A stretch of 64,000 bases of DNA from Sambucus nigra (Eukaryota; Streptophyta; Magnoliopsida; Dipsacales; Adoxaceae): contig OX422207.1 in assembly GCA_949130495.1 (NCBI GenBank), positions 706,152,456 through 706,216,455 of the forward strand, in the 5' to 3' direction. How positions within the stretch are numbered: the first letter of the stretch is position 1; each line of letters begins with the position of its first letter. This document shows, in pieces, positions 32,641 to 46,708 of this stretch. Made by a program: the position numbers and the translations under genes. Under the pieces are notes generated by a model. That model saw only the letters and a program-made list of their open reading frames with translations, made no database searches and was not told the origin of the DNA.

Positions 32641-33664
32641 TTAGCGATTTTTTAGTTTTTGACTTGTATGATAGTGTTGGATTGATCTATTTGTGACGAT
32701 CTAGATAAAATTTTGAGCTTTATATTTTTTTTCAATTGTTACTGATCTTATATTTGTCTTTGTTCTGAATTTATATTCGTTTGATGATAGATGGACGTTT
32801 CAGCACAGTTAAAACTCTAGCTTCTACTGTTATTGGCGGAATTATTCACTCAATTTTTTGGTGGACAACCTCTAGTGTTTTTAGAGTTGCAAAACCCACA
32901 GTTATAATGTTTAATTACTTGTACACATTTGCTAAAGGAAGGCCAGAGATGGGTAGGGAGCTTTTTCTATCCTGGGTGGTATAAATATCCTATTCCTCCT
33001 TTTTTTTTCAAGATTTTCGGGTTTTCACATAATCTTGAATCAACACATATGAGTATATTAATTTCCTGTTTGATCACAGGTTTTATGTCTGGATTCCTCG
33101 TCGGGTTTCATCTTTCAATATTTAATGCTTATACAGTTATCACATGATTTAAAAGGATTACTGGGAACTTGTTGGCATGTTGATTTCTGCTTTTTTTATT
33201 CAAAAGGTTGTTAAGGTATTATGTTATATTTTTTTTATTTTTCTTTTTTAATTTTTTGTCAATCAATTTTTGTCTCTTGAACAATAAAAAACAAGTTTCA
33301 AGCAAAAAAAATTGTTTTAACCTCAGTTCATGTGTTGAATCCTTGGGAGTTATGAGTAAATTTAGTATTCCCAGAGGTGAAAATCACACATTAGAGAAGT
33401 ACCAATTCCACTGGTTTTATACATATGGCCTTAATTTCTTATTATAGGAACAATGGAGACATTGGATGCAAGGCACATATAATTGTTCTTGAGTGAGGGA
33501 TATTAGGATGGGAGCTGGGAGTATATGGTGATAGGATCCAATGATATAAACAAGTATGAAGATGGAACTTCATGTGGCATTTTTTATGTTAAACCATACC
33601 AATTCATGACACAAATGTACTTGAGAAGATAGAATGATAATTTTTTTTATTTTAATGATGAGAT
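32641..33664. other. Intergenic stretch, no recognised gene
   Basis: AT-rich with poly-T runs. Open frames near 32780-33150 have no recognisable domain. Base 33665 begins the left target duplication of the next element. Confidence 0.5.
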
Positions 33665-34126
33665 ATAACTAATAGAGGCGAATGCCCCCAAATTTCAAAC
33701 TACAAATTATTAGATGGTTCAATTATATTTCAAATTTATAATTTCTTTTTAAAACATAACAATAAAATACTTCAAATTTTAATTTCATCAAATTAAAATT
33801 AAATCAAGTGACATTAAACTACACCAACACGCTAATTTCCACTTAAACAAACATTAATTCAATTCAAGGTAGAAATTATGCAACACAAAATAAACATGCA
33901 TTTTTGCCAAATTAAATTAAATCGACTTGAATTAAATTAACCTAAACATTACCCAAAATTAAACTAGCACCAATGTAAATGAAGTTGTGATTTAAATCAA
34001 ATTTTTATCTTGATTAACCTAGCATGCACCCAAGTGATATTTTACAAAATCAAACAAATCACAAACGCACTACACCGCGATGTACGAGGAAAACCTACAA
34101 CGGGAAAAACCTCGGACGACCCTTCC

Positions 34127-37100
34127 TGTGACACCCCGCCTAATTAAACATCGGGTGATAAGACCTTTATTAAATTAAAACAGGTTTCTCATATGGTTAA
34201 TTCTTAGCATCACTGTCAAAAACTTTTTAATTACTAACCACCTAAGTGAAATTAGACCAGTGCTAAATTTTATCTTTCGTTAACACAATAAAATGTACCA
34301 TGCGGAAGAACTAATTAAAACATTCACATTATAGTAGAGTTTAATCCAACACAATATATATGAATGAAAGACTTACCGAGAAATCATCGACTAAAAGTTC
34401 AAAACCATAATTTATAATACTTCAAAAAACTGAATAACTGTAAATAGTCAACGGACAACATGTCCATACATGGAATATAAAATAAGATCCTACACTACAT
34501 CAGAAAGGTAGAATTGTCTAATCAAGATCCTGTCAGCATCCACAGTGCTACAGTTCCGAGTCCTTGGAATGAAATCCTCAAGTCTGGCGTCCCTGTGGCT
34601 GGACACCTAAAAGGTTTTAAAAATATATTTTTGCAAGAGTTAGTACTCAAAACATTTTGAAAATATTTAGCAGGCATTTATCACAATAAAATTCAGTTAT
34701 TGATTACACATGTTCGCGTACACTCTCTCTTGAGTTCTCCTCACCTCTCATCTATAATGTACGCCTAACATTCTATACTTAGCCACCTAGCTATACTACC
34801 CAAGCTAATTAGACTAGATTATTCCGCCGAACTTATCTACACGTCTAAGTTCCCGTACTGCCCATACATTACATAAATTTATTAACATCCCTCATTTGTT
34901 AATTAACACAATAGTAACATTCTTCACATGCTATCTTTCCATATCTATGATTAAGTCTCACCACTAAATTTTATCCGTTAGATATCCACTATCTCACATT
35001 AAATCTTTATAATTAAGTTTCTCTACTCAACTTACTTTTAGATGTATACACGTCATCTAACTATTTACTATCCGACACAAGCAGATTATTTATACGGTAT
35101 ATATTTCACTTACAACATATACTGTAAGGATCATTGATCCGGATAATCATCGACCCCGATTATCCTATCATCATTTAACCTTCATAATTAAGTTTCACTA
35201 TTAAATTTATTATAGCCTATTCCCAGTCTATTTTAAATTTTTTGATTTAGTTTCTCTCTACTAAATTTAACATTTAGATGTACATCTCTATATATATCAT
35301 CTACAAGTTTACTATCGCACATAAGTAGAAAATCAAAAGGTATATATTTCCCGGTCTAATCATCAACTCCAATTATCCCAAATTATTCATCTTATATATG
35401 TATGCACATCATATCATCATCTACCATTTTACCCAACTAGATTATTTATATAGTATATATTTCACACATATTATATACCATAAGGAGTATTGGCGCGGTC
35501 TAATCATCGACTTCGATTCTCCTATCATTTACATTGGCCCGGTCTAATCCTCGACTCCAAATGTAAATGAAATACGTATGTATATTGGTCCGACATTATC
35601 ATCGACCCCAATATTATTCATCTTCGATTTGGTTCGGATAATCATTGACACCAAATCGAGCTTTCATGTATTTGTCAGAAAATCATCGACCCCAATACAG
35701 AAGTAAGCATACTTTAGGTGTTCACACAACCTAATAATCAATATAATAGGTATTCACACAACCAAATTATTCATACTTGTATGTAGTATATTTCTCTCTA
35801 ATATTCACCGTATTTGTTTGCTTTACGAATTTATTTCACTTTCGTATTTATTAGAGTATTCTCTCTACTACTTATTGGCTTAGACTCATACTTCGATCAC
35901 CAATATTTATTTGTTATACTATAGGTATTCACACAACCTATATTACTATGCATCAATAGGTGTTCACTTAACCCGATAATACGCAATAGTACATAGTATG
36001 TATCTCTCACATATTTGTTGTACTATTTACCTTACCATTTGTCTCACTAACGTATATATATGAGTGTTCACACAACTCTAAGGGCCCTAGTTACCACTTT
36101 ATATATAAATTCAGTAGTTACCATCTTTAACATACTAGTTTACAAGTGGAATTGATGTTTACTCTCTCTCTGTAGCTCAATTCTCAATTTTCTCAACCTA
36201 TCTCTCCCTCAGTTATTTCGACCGATCAATGCTTTAAGTCCTATACTCAACGACCTTAATGAATCCTAACTACACACCTACTTGTCTTTATCAAGTCCCC
36301 ACATAGGTATAAAATCATCCCCAAGGTTCCCCTCCATCAATTGTAATCCCAAGAAATTCAACCAAGAAAAGAATCCAAAAATCAGCTTTGGTCGATCGAT
36401 CGACAAAATGTGTCAATCGATCGACTAGTCAATCGATCGACTTATCTGGTCGATCTATCGACCCCTTGGTTGACAGATTTGTCCCAACTTCATTTTTCTC
36501 CATTTTCAACCCATCAAACTCTCATGAAACCTTCTAGAAATATCTCCCAACATAACCAAACATCAAATACATGTATAGAGACTATTTCTAATATATAAAC
36601 CTTATCAAATCTTTAGAGAATCAACCCAAGAATCATCAAAATCTAAATATCATCTTCAACCTTAGGTTTTCATGTTCATCATGTTTGATTATCACAAACT
36701 CATATTTTAGTCCACCACTTTTTCTTTTTAATCCTCTATAGATGTAATAGTAAACTACATGTAATCCTACCAAAACATGTAATTCATTGATAATTTTCAT
36801 CAAAGATTTTTCAATATAATTAATCAAATCATAAAATCCCTACACATAGGTATTATAACATTAATTTGATTTGCAATAAACATTTGACTCATAGTTTGTA
36901 GGGTCTGATTTCGTATCGTTGATGGAGGATTGATGTTCTTCTCCCTCCATCCTTCTTCCTTGGATGATTTGTGTGCAATATTCAAGTCCAATTCTTCAAG
37001 AATTCCTTCTTAAGATTTGGAATTGGTTTCCCCCCTTCTCTTAAATAGCCTCTCTAATTTTTGTGAGTTATTAACCCTAACCCCTAATTCTAATCATCAG

Positions 37101-38045
37101 ATATAAGGTCTAATTTTCGTAGGTCCTTTAACCATTATTTTTAAAATGACCAAATTACCCTCAATAGCTACCGATTTGGTCTAAAATTGACCCAGGACGC
37201 GAACTATACCCCCGGGTATACTATTCTGACCATTTCGACCCATTCGAAAATATTCGTGGCCTCGAAATCAATATATGAGTCACTAAAAATATAATTACTA
37301 TCTCGACCTCAATTCTTGTCTACACGCGACTCTCGGTTGAGTTGAAATAAAATACGCATATATCACTCACTATGTTGATGAAGGATTGATGTGCTTGTCC
37401 CTCCAACCTTTTTCCTTGGATGATTTGGGTGCAAGATTCAAGTCCAATTCTTTAACAATCACTTCTTAAGCTTTGTAATTAGTTTTCCCCATTCTCTCAA
37501 ATAGTCTCTCTAAGTTTTGTGAGTTATCAACCCTAACCCCCAATTTTAATCATCAGATATAAAGTCTAATTTTCGAAGGTCCTTTAACCCTTATTTTTAA
37601 AATGATCAAATTACCCTCAATAGGTGCCGGTTTGGTCTAAAATTGATCCGGGACTCGAACTATACCGCTGGGTATACTATTCTGACTATTTCGACTCAGA
37701 ATCATCCGTGGCCTCAAAATCATTATACGAGTCACTAAAAATATAATTACTATCTTGACCTCAATTCTTGTCTACACACAACTCTCAGTTGAGATGAAAT
37801 AAAATACGCACATACCACTCACTATGTTGTATATCAAAAATGCACCATTATCTACTATTCACGCTCATAGTAAATCTCAAAATATAATATTAATCAATCT
37901 CTATCTCTTGATTAATATTTAATAACCACTTTTATTATTTAACCACATTAAATTACGTCACACATGTAATTTAACTAAAACGTATTTTTTCAATTAATTT
38001 TCAAATTAATTAAATCATAAAAACGTAGAAATATGGGGTATTACG
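34127..38045 (-). mobile_element. Gypsy solo LTR (3.9 kb)
   Basis: Left edge TGTGACACCCCGCC, right edge GGGGTATTACG. These are the reverse complement of the 3' and 5' ends of the plus-strand LTR at 54027-57153, so it is a minus-strand LTR of the same family. There is no interior or second LTR. Flanks CTTCC (34122-34126) and CTGCC (38046-38050) are a 5-bp duplication with one change. Removing the LTR and one duplicate gives exactly the length of the undisturbed sister LTR at 50629-50648. Contains ATCATCGAC(C/T)CC-type repeats (35120-35700), TCGATCGATCGA palindromes (36392-36463) and a 456-bp tandem duplication. Confidence 0.92.
36921..37829. repeat. 456-bp tandem duplication inside the solo LTR
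   Basis: Unit 1 at 36921-37376 and unit 2 at 37377-37829 both begin GATG(G/A)AGGATTGATG and stay collinear to CACTCACTATGTTG. The sister LTR at 54027 shows no such doubling by eye. Confidence 0.85.
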
Positions 38046-39211
38046 CTGCCTACAAGTCCACGAAGTATGGTATGTTTACAAATAAAAGAAAAAAGACTTA
38101 CAACACACGACTTGACTCCGTCCAAGACTTAACGCTTCTTCTTGTATCAACCTCCGCCTAATAGACAACTACGGACTCCACCGCAGTCTCAGAATCCACT
38201 GATGGGGCACAGCTACCCTCAAATACAAACGATGGCCTTTCCACCGTTGTAGCATGCAGCGCTTCAAATAAATGGACTCCTCCGTAGAAACATCTCTTTT
38301 ATTGGATGAGAAAAGTAACCCGGTGCCAAAACATCTCCAAGTAAAGATATATATATAAGTAGGGACTTGGATTAAACTAAAATGTGTGGGTGTATATTTG
38401 TGTCTTGAACAAATTAATTCATGAAAGTTTAAGAACACAAAAAGGATCTTTTGCATACACAATTTTTTCTCTCCAACACTTAGAAAATCTCACAAAAGTA
38501 ACATAGAAAAGTGATAATCTCGCACTAAGCAAAGTTGGTAAAAGTTAATGGGAAAAGTAGTGGGGAAAGGTCATTAAAAAAGAAAATTGTCAAATTTTTA
38601 ATTTCCTACCAAGGTCGTTCGAATGGCTTTCTGATGTCGTTCGAACTTCACTATTTGAACGAGAAAACAAACGAAAAATAAGGCCCAAAACTCCTTAGAT
38701 AAACTTGTTCGAACGAAACTTCGAAAAAGAAAATAGAGTATTTTGGGAAAAAGTCCTTGGAACCTAGTTTGATGTTCGTTCGAACAACCTGGGCATCTCG
38801 TTCGAATGATATCCTAGTCTCATTCGAACGACTTTGTAGAAAATCCTCGATTCAATTTTTAAGCACAAAGCTTTTATGATATGTTCTAAAATGATTTTCT
38901 AAGAAAAACTAAAGTCGTTAAAATTGTTTTATTAAAAATACACCCAACATAAAATTTCTAAGGCTCTACTTATATAATAAATACATTCACACCTTTTACA
39001 GACTTTGGAAACGATGAACTGTTGATGACGCGAAAATGGCACTTGAAACCCAACAATGATGAAACTTTAAATTCTTCGCCGCACGTCTCCAAGTCGTCTA
39101 ACGTCATAGAGTTGAAGGATACAACATGAACATCTATCCTATGACTCAAATGTTTTTGTTCGAAATTAAGCCAATACTACAAAGTGACTCGATTGGAAAT
39201 TTTCCCTTACA

Positions 39212-39555
39212 AATCTCCCCCTTTGGCTATTCTAGGAAAAAACCAAACATAAAAATCCTATGGGTCATCAAGCACGCCTATCCCACCCAAAAAGAAAACA
39301 AAAAATAGACGCTTGACTCAACTCAAGGATGCTTTATTGCTTTTAACCAATTTTCCACCAAAGATAAAATCATGGACACTTAAACAAACCATTAAACGCA
39401 TAGGGAATATTAAAAGATTAAATGGTAAAAATAAATTCTCCCCCTTATTTAATTCTTCCACTTTATCTAACATGATCTACTTAAGAAGGTTGCGACTCCC
39501 CCTAAGTTAAATGTCCCTAAACTAAATATTTAGATACCATTTCTCCCCCTTTTTG
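39212..39555 (-). other. Multiple polypurine tracts
   Basis: On the minus strand, AAAGGGGGAGATT lies directly before the 3' LTR (39212-39225). Further GGGGGAG-type tracts lie at about 39436-39447, 39495-39508 and 39540-39555. Multiple polypurine tracts upstream of the 3' LTR are a published hallmark of Sireviruses. Confidence 0.7.
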
Positions 39556-39932
39556 TTCAGGAATAGATAAATGATAGGAATTATAAAATAAAAAGTTAAA
39601 CATGCAATGGTGCATAAAGTGACAAGATCAATTGAGCATATGGACAACAATAAAGAACAACTAATTCACACAAGAATAGATAGATACCAACTTATGACTG
39701 AAACACCATAAATCTTTGACTTACTTGAGTCTACATTATTTAGGCATTTCAACTAATTTGGATATTGTGTCAAAGCATATTTTTTAGTACGAGCCTTCTC
39801 CTTGGTACATCTTACAATGTTACTCGACGAATCAACATGCCTCGACTCTATTCAACGACATATCTGAGAAAAGGTATTCACGTGTGTTGCACAATTGCAC
39901 TTGACAAATTAGGCACACATGCATATATGGAC

Positions 39933-42685
39933 TGATGTTATTTAGTTGTTTGCCTAAATATTTTTCAAAAGTGAAATTATATTATTTTTGCTGAAAATAA
40001 TTTCTTAAATAAAATTAGTATAAGTTTCGTTTAAAATGTTTTTTTTCTGAAAATAATTTTTGGAAATTAAATTATCTGTTAAATCATTTTTGTTTAACTA
40101 ATTTTTTTTATGAAAAGTTATAGACTTGCGTGTACTTAAGTTGAAGTTTTAGGTTCCATGCCTTAGCCTTAGCCTTGGTTATTACTTGGTTGTCCTTTAT
40201 TCATTTCGTCCAGTAGGTTTTAAAGCTTTCAAGCCTTAGGCTAGTACACCACTCATGTTAGACTTGATGTCAACCGAATAGACCTGCTACACTTTAGCAC
40301 CTATTTAATCCGAAATATATTATTGGTCCTAATAGTTATACCCCTTAGGCTAAAACGATTTGACCTTATACACTTAAGTGAATTTACCCAATAGGAGCTT
40401 GTGGTTTAGATATTACATGTTAGTAATACCGATTTGACTTGTCATAAAAGCCAACTATTACTTCTATAACCTTCGGCCTTGGGGAGTTTTAGTCTTTAAA
40501 ACTCTAGTACTAATATCTTATAGGTACACTGTTGCAGGTTGCCTTATAACCTTCAGATTCCCATTAATTGATTTGAACCAAATGGGTTTCTCCTTTACAT
40601 AGCAGATGTTAACCGAATAGGAAAGTCCATGGTTTAGACCTTCTAGGTTTGTCCATAGGTATTTCTTTTAGGTTTATTTTTTAAAACCTTAGGAAGGACT
40701 AGACTTGACCTTACTATTTCGTCCTCCTCTTATCAGTTACTGTACCTACATGTCATTTCGGTATAACCTCAAACCAAGCCTTGCCTTATTAGCGGTTAGA
40801 GATGGGATTTACCTGTTTACATTTCGATTGAGATTTGACCAGCTCTAGACCTGCGCTATAACTTTCGGCCACAGGCCATAGATGTCAAGCTAATTGTTTT
40901 GTCCGTCCGCTATGGATCCTTTACTTCTTACTTTAGGTTTTAGAGGTTAATAGTTTCAACCGTCAGGGCTAAAAATTGTCCAATAGTATCAACTGTGAAC
41001 GAGTAGGACTTTGGCAGGTCAATACCTGTTTTAACCGTTGGTTATTAGGAGAGATGCCAGCTGTATTAGATCCATTGAGAGTTTGTTACAATAAAACCCT
41101 ATACCACTATTGTTCATATCTTGTATGGTTTTAGGTTTTCCTTATAATGGTTTTTATAACAAACTTGTTAAGACTGAATTTGTTAAGTTGTTAAAATATG
41201 TTTTAACTCGAATTAATCTCAACCCTAGGTTATAAATTTTAATCTGAACCCTTGATTTAAAAGTTTCTAGAATATTATTTTCTCACCTATATAAACCTCA
41301 TTGAAGAGTTTATTGGAGTTAGATTTTTTGAGAGACTTTTTAAGATTATATTTTCTATAGTGAGAAACACAAGAGGGTTAGATTTTGTAGAGAGAAAAAT
41401 ATAGAGAATTAGAGATAGAATATCTAAGAGAGAAGAAAGTATTATTTTACACACATTGTCTTCATTCTACTTCATCTATATTCTGTTTTTGTTTTTAATT
41501 CTCAATGATCTTGCAGATCATCTCATATGTTAGAGATTGAAATATTGTGTTATTGTAGAGTGAATTTAAGTGCTTTCATGCTGAAATAATTTTTTACAAA
41601 AACTAGAATTTCTTAGATTTTTAGATCCGAATTTTATTGAATATTTTTATGATCTAAATATTCTGATTTTATGTTAGATGCTATATGTTGTTTAAATCAG
41701 AATTTCTCCGGATCTTACATGTTTATTGAAAATCTTTTTAAAGATCTGTTTTCTCATATTTGTGAAATTATTTGTAAAACACTTTCCTCGTAAAATTGAA
41801 TGTTATATTTTTTGAGAGATTGAGAACACATATTTCTTAAATGATTGAATAATCTTGTTGTGTGTTCATGATAAGTGTTGTATGTATTTCTTATAAAGAA
41901 TATTTATAAGATTTTTTTGATTGAAAACTTATTTTGTATGTTTTTGTAGAAAACTTAATTGGTTGTTAATTGAAAATGAATTTTTCTTAAGTTTTTATTG
42001 AAAACTTATTTTCTTGATTACAAATATATTTTTGAATAAAACTTATATACTTGAGACTTGAATTAAGTTCTTGCATTGTTGCATTTAGAACATATTCACT
42101 TACACATATTGCACAACTAGTATGTTGTTGAGAGATCAGTTTTGACTGAGTTGGAATTTGCTAAACAAGAAGAACGGAGTTACGAAGTTGAGAGAACAAC
42201 TACAACAATCAGAACTACAAAGAAGTTAGAAGGATACTAGTGGGTACATTACTAAACTTGTATAGGTCTGTTTGTGTGTTTAGTTTGTTATATAGCTTAT
42301 AACCGATAATTCTTTTTAGTGAAATTTTTATTTTACTCCGTAGAGGGAGTCGTGGATGTTTTCCCTAGTTTGGGTTTTTACCACATTAAAAAATCGTACT
42401 TGTTATTCTTCTTATCCTCATCTTAATCTATGTATGATTTAGAATTAAAATTTTTACATGATTTAATTTCTTGAATTAGAATAATTCTTCATATGAGACA
42501 TATTGGATTGTAACGTAATAAATTAGATTGTTATTAATTTAACTTTTGAATAAATCAGATTTAATTGATTTTAATTTCAGCATGTATTAAAATCTGATGA
42601 GTTAGATAATAAAGTTTTTCTTGATTTGATTATATACATGTTATTAGAAAAACTTGCATGAAATCAGAGTATGTTTATGTGTGCA
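39933..42685 (+). mobile_element. Copia-type LTR insertion (edges provisional)
   Basis: The plus-strand promoter TATATAAACCTC (about 41287) and a downstream GTTTTCCCTAGTTTGGGTTTT block are typical of a Copia LTR R-U5 region. TGATGTTATT at the left and GTGTGCA at the right could be its ends. TATGG occurs at 39926-39930 and 42686-42690, but the left copy is two bases away from TG, so the duplication is only suggestive. No gag or pol. Confidence 0.5.
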
Positions 42686-43996
42686 TATGGAGATTGTTTC
42701 ATGGGCGCATCTCAAGAAATGTTTCCCTCCCTCGGGGATGGATTTTTCAATGACGCGAGAGAAAAAGACACCATTAACATGTATTATGATAAGCACGGGA
42801 TATCAACAAAAAATTCACAACAAGTTAGATACCAATTTTGAATTAAAAGCACATATGGACTATCAAGCATGTCAAAGACTCAAAACAAAAATACCACATA
42901 TATATTTACATAAATATTTATCAATAATGCACACGCACATATACATAGGTATAAACACCACACATGACACAAAATACATTAAGCTTTCCACACTCATATG
43001 GAAAAAATGTGTCTAAATACATGTGGTAAACGGAAGTGAAGGGGTGTGAACTAGAGATTAAAGGAATATACACCCAATCACCTAAACATGTTCACAGAGT
43101 TCTCATTTGATTGCAAAACTTTATCAAACTTAAATATAGCTGCATGTGACAAGATAAAGTGAATTCACGGAATAAACATACACAATGCACACAAGCCTAG
43201 AATTTTGATGATTCTACAAACTAATAAAGTCATTAAAAAATAGTTTAACTAGGATACAAAGTCATTGTGCAAACCCGTTGATATATCTAACAAAACTTCC
43301 TCATGAGTTTTCTTTTTCCTTTTCTTTTCTTTATGAACATACCAACTAAACAATGAAGGTCTTAGCTACTATTTTTAGGCCACATTTTTTAAGGCCAAAT
43401 TTCATTGGTGACTTTTTACGCAAAGTAATTTTGTCTTTCACAGCCCGATTCCATTGATTAACAACTACACCAGATAAATAGTTTTCTATTTTTTTTTAAA
43501 TTCAGGAAAAAGTTCTTACATGAACATCCTCCATAGTTATAGCAACATGTAGATAACTAAATTGATAGGAGAACATCTTACTTAGCTAAAAATTATATGT
43601 GAAGTTATATTTCAAATGAGCTCGTGCATGTGTGAATCGAGGCATATAAAAATAGAATCCATTAATTAATACAAAATCAAACTACTCCATGCAAGCAAGA
43701 TAAAGAACACTTTAAGGATTGAAAATCTTAACCAAAAAGTTTTAGCCACATGCAAGAAGAACGAGATATAGGATTCAAACACAAGTATATGCCATATAAA
43801 ATGTGTAAAACCAAAATACACACAAACAAATCCTTTTGAGTTTTTCAAATATTTTAACTAAACACTAAAAAAATTAAGCTCAAAAGAAAAGAAAAATATA
43901 TTTTTATTTTTCATTTAATACCAAAAAAAATAAAGAAAAAAATACAAAAGATAAACAACTTATAATTCTAGCAAGACATATATGATGAAGCAAAAA
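42686..43996 (-). other. Non-coding interior of the Sirevirus-like element
   Basis: AT-rich. I see no integrase, RT or RNase H motif on either strand. This is where pol would lie in an autonomous copy. Part of it may be other inserted DNA. Confidence 0.55.
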
Positions 43997-44726
43997 CTAG
44001 CAAATGACAAACAAACATACAACTAGCAAGAATATATCATGATGCACAAAATCTAGTGTATGAAAACAAAACTTAAAACATTCAACCTTTAGATTTAACA
44101 AGGGAGGTATCAAGTGCAAGCAAATGAGAATAAAAAATCTATCTTCTAAAGCCGCCAAATCGGATCTCCTAACCCAAACAAGTGAAGTGTGATACTCTCG
44201 GGATTTGGGAATTTTAGTCACTCTACCATAGGACTTCCTAGAATCCTTTTTAAGATCAAAACAAAATTTTCTGAGATGACCTTTTTTACCACAATGTGTA
44301 CAAGCAAAGACCCGGATAAAAATAGTACCTAAGGATTGACCTTTGAAAGTGTTCCTAGTAGATTCTCTCATACTTATGGTTCTAGATTTATTAGTTGAAT
44401 CATTTTGAGTATCAAAGCCAATACCACACAAGTCATTTTTAATTTGGATGGTTCCAAGTATTTTATCTAATTTTGGATCTACATTCCAAATCAAATTTGA
44501 CTCGACTTGAGACTTTTAATTTCTCTTCCAACTCTAAAATACGCGACTCAAGAAAACACATACTCTCTTCTAATCCAAGAAGATCTTTCTTCATAGCCTC
44601 CATTAAACCTCTAAGGCTATCTCTTCCACCTTCTGCATACTCATGATTCTCATGAAGAGCACTCTCACGTATCATAAGGTCTTCCATTAAAGCACTCTCA
44701 TTATTAACCTTGACACGTTCTCTCAA
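43997..44726 (-). pseudogene. Sirevirus-like gag, C-terminal part
   Basis: The minus strand starts inside a long coiled coil (RDSLRGLMEAMKKDLLGLEE, then LESRILELEEKLKVSS). It continues, with a frame change near 44480, to a GIGFDTQND segment. A zinc knuckle CTHCGKKGHLRKFC (about 44300-44260) is followed by WVRRSDLAAL, the sequence that in Copia elements precedes the protease region. After that homology ends. The upstream half of the coiled coil lies beyond the Gypsy LTR at 44732-48433. Confidence 0.82.
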
Positions 44727-44731
44727 ACAAG

Positions 44732-45161
44732 TGTAACACCCCGCCTAATAAGATACCGGGCGATCACTCCAATATTAAATTAAGACAGGAGTCTCATATG
44801 GATCATTCTTAGCGTCACTGTCGAAAATCCATTTAATTACTAATAACCTATTAGGCCGGTGTCAAAATTTTAACTTTACTACTCTTTTTAACAACAATAA
44901 ATAAAACATCCACAAATTAATGCTTAAATAAAACTGAAATGAACTGAAATAACCGAACACTCGGTCAAAATATACAACCATATCGAATGTTGTACTGAAA
45001 GAATAACTAAATGCAATTGAGCCATTGGCTCGAATGTTTATACAATACCTCCTATCTATATTTCAAGAATGGAAGCGGCTATCAAAAACCTGCACGCATC
45101 CACAGCTGCTGCAGCTGACGTCTGACTCGAAAGAAGTGCAATCCGGGCATCCCTGTGTCTA

Positions 45162-45217
<56 letters not shown>

Positions 45218-46664
45218 GGAAGAAAGGAAAAATAGATAAACGGGTCAGAGCCCGAGTTTTAAAAATATTTTGCAAGTGCATAAATGCCTTATTTTTTAGA
45301 AAAAGGTTTTATCTCATATTTAAATTTGGTATCGCACTCCCATGAGATACCCCTCACCTCTCCACTAATATTGCACTCCTAACGCATCCCTCTAAACATC
45401 CTAGTCAAGCTATCCTGCTAAACTAGTCTATCACCAACCCACTATCAATCCTAGATAGTCCAAGAAATGTACTAAGGGCTAAACTTCACCCCAGTCTCAA
45501 CGCTATGCCATGTTCATACGTGGGGAGTCTCGCAAAGCGAAATCCAAACAAGGAACTCCCCTCGATACACTACAACGCGACACAGTCGATCGTCGAGATC
45601 CGCCAGTCCCTCAGTACAGAAAGATATATATATAAATATATACCATAAGCATTTATAATATTAGAGCACTAAGTATTAAACTTCTCCCCAGTCTCAACAC
45701 ATTGCCATATTCATGCGTGGGGTGTCTCGCAAAGCGAAATCCAAACAAGGAACCCCCCCCCCCCCGATACACTACTATGCGGCAAGGTCGATCATCGGGA
45801 TCCATTAGACCCTCGGTACTCGATTCATCTATTTATATATACATAATTCCATAATCATCCGGATCTATCTCCCGGACTGAGGATTCATATATCAAGTATT
45901 TATCAATACTTTCATTTTTCTCAAAACTTTCCATTTCCCTTTTTATACTCAGGAAATGTAAATATAAAAGCCAATTCATTATCATGAATTGCTTTAACAA
46001 ATCATATACTTTTAAAAGCCAATTTTATTATCATAAAAATGCTTTTCCGTTTTATATCATCCCATTTCCCTTTTTATACTCAGGAAATGTATTCAAAGCC
46101 ATTTTCATTATCATAAAAATGCTTTGATCGTATCATATGCTTCCACATCCCTTCTTCCATCCGGGAGTGTTACCGAAGCTAAACCTTTATCCCATTTCCC
46201 TTCCCATATCCAGGAAATGTAATTAAAGTCAATCCATTATCATGAATTGCTTTAATATATAACGCGTTCTAAGACCGTCCGTCCGGATTTCTCCACTGTG
46301 CGTGCCCCTAAATGGCTATCATCTTCCAGGGCCTATCATCAAGACAACCTGGGATCCTACATCGCAAGACGTCGGGAAGCGGCCATATGCATGCGGGATA
46401 GTCAAGACCACACTCGGATAGGACTATATCCACACTCGGATAGGACAAACGCTCATATGGCCTATAGGACTATATCCACCCCGCGTTAATTTGTCAGGGG
46501 GATTCACCATACGCACGCAACTTCCCTTATGATAGCAATTTAGAGAGGTGTGTATCCATATTTTATTAATTAAGAAAATCATTTATCTTTCCTTTTTGAA
46601 AACATTTATATTTACATTTTCAAAAGTCATTTCTCTTAATTCATATATATACTTTAATCACATA

Positions 46665-46708
<44 letters not shown>

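Larger units (their letters stand above)
33670..39211 (-). repeat. 3' LTR of the Sirevirus-like element (interrupted)
   Basis: Left edge TAATAGAGGCGAATGCCCCC, right edge CCCTTACA. It is collinear with 50190-51816 except for the Gypsy LTR at 34127-38045. The palindrome cluster is at about 38613-38832. Confidence 0.88.

Noticed and set aside
32781..33147. Two overlapping hydrophobic open frames
   Set aside because: No recognisable family, no splice or promoter context, AT-rich composition.
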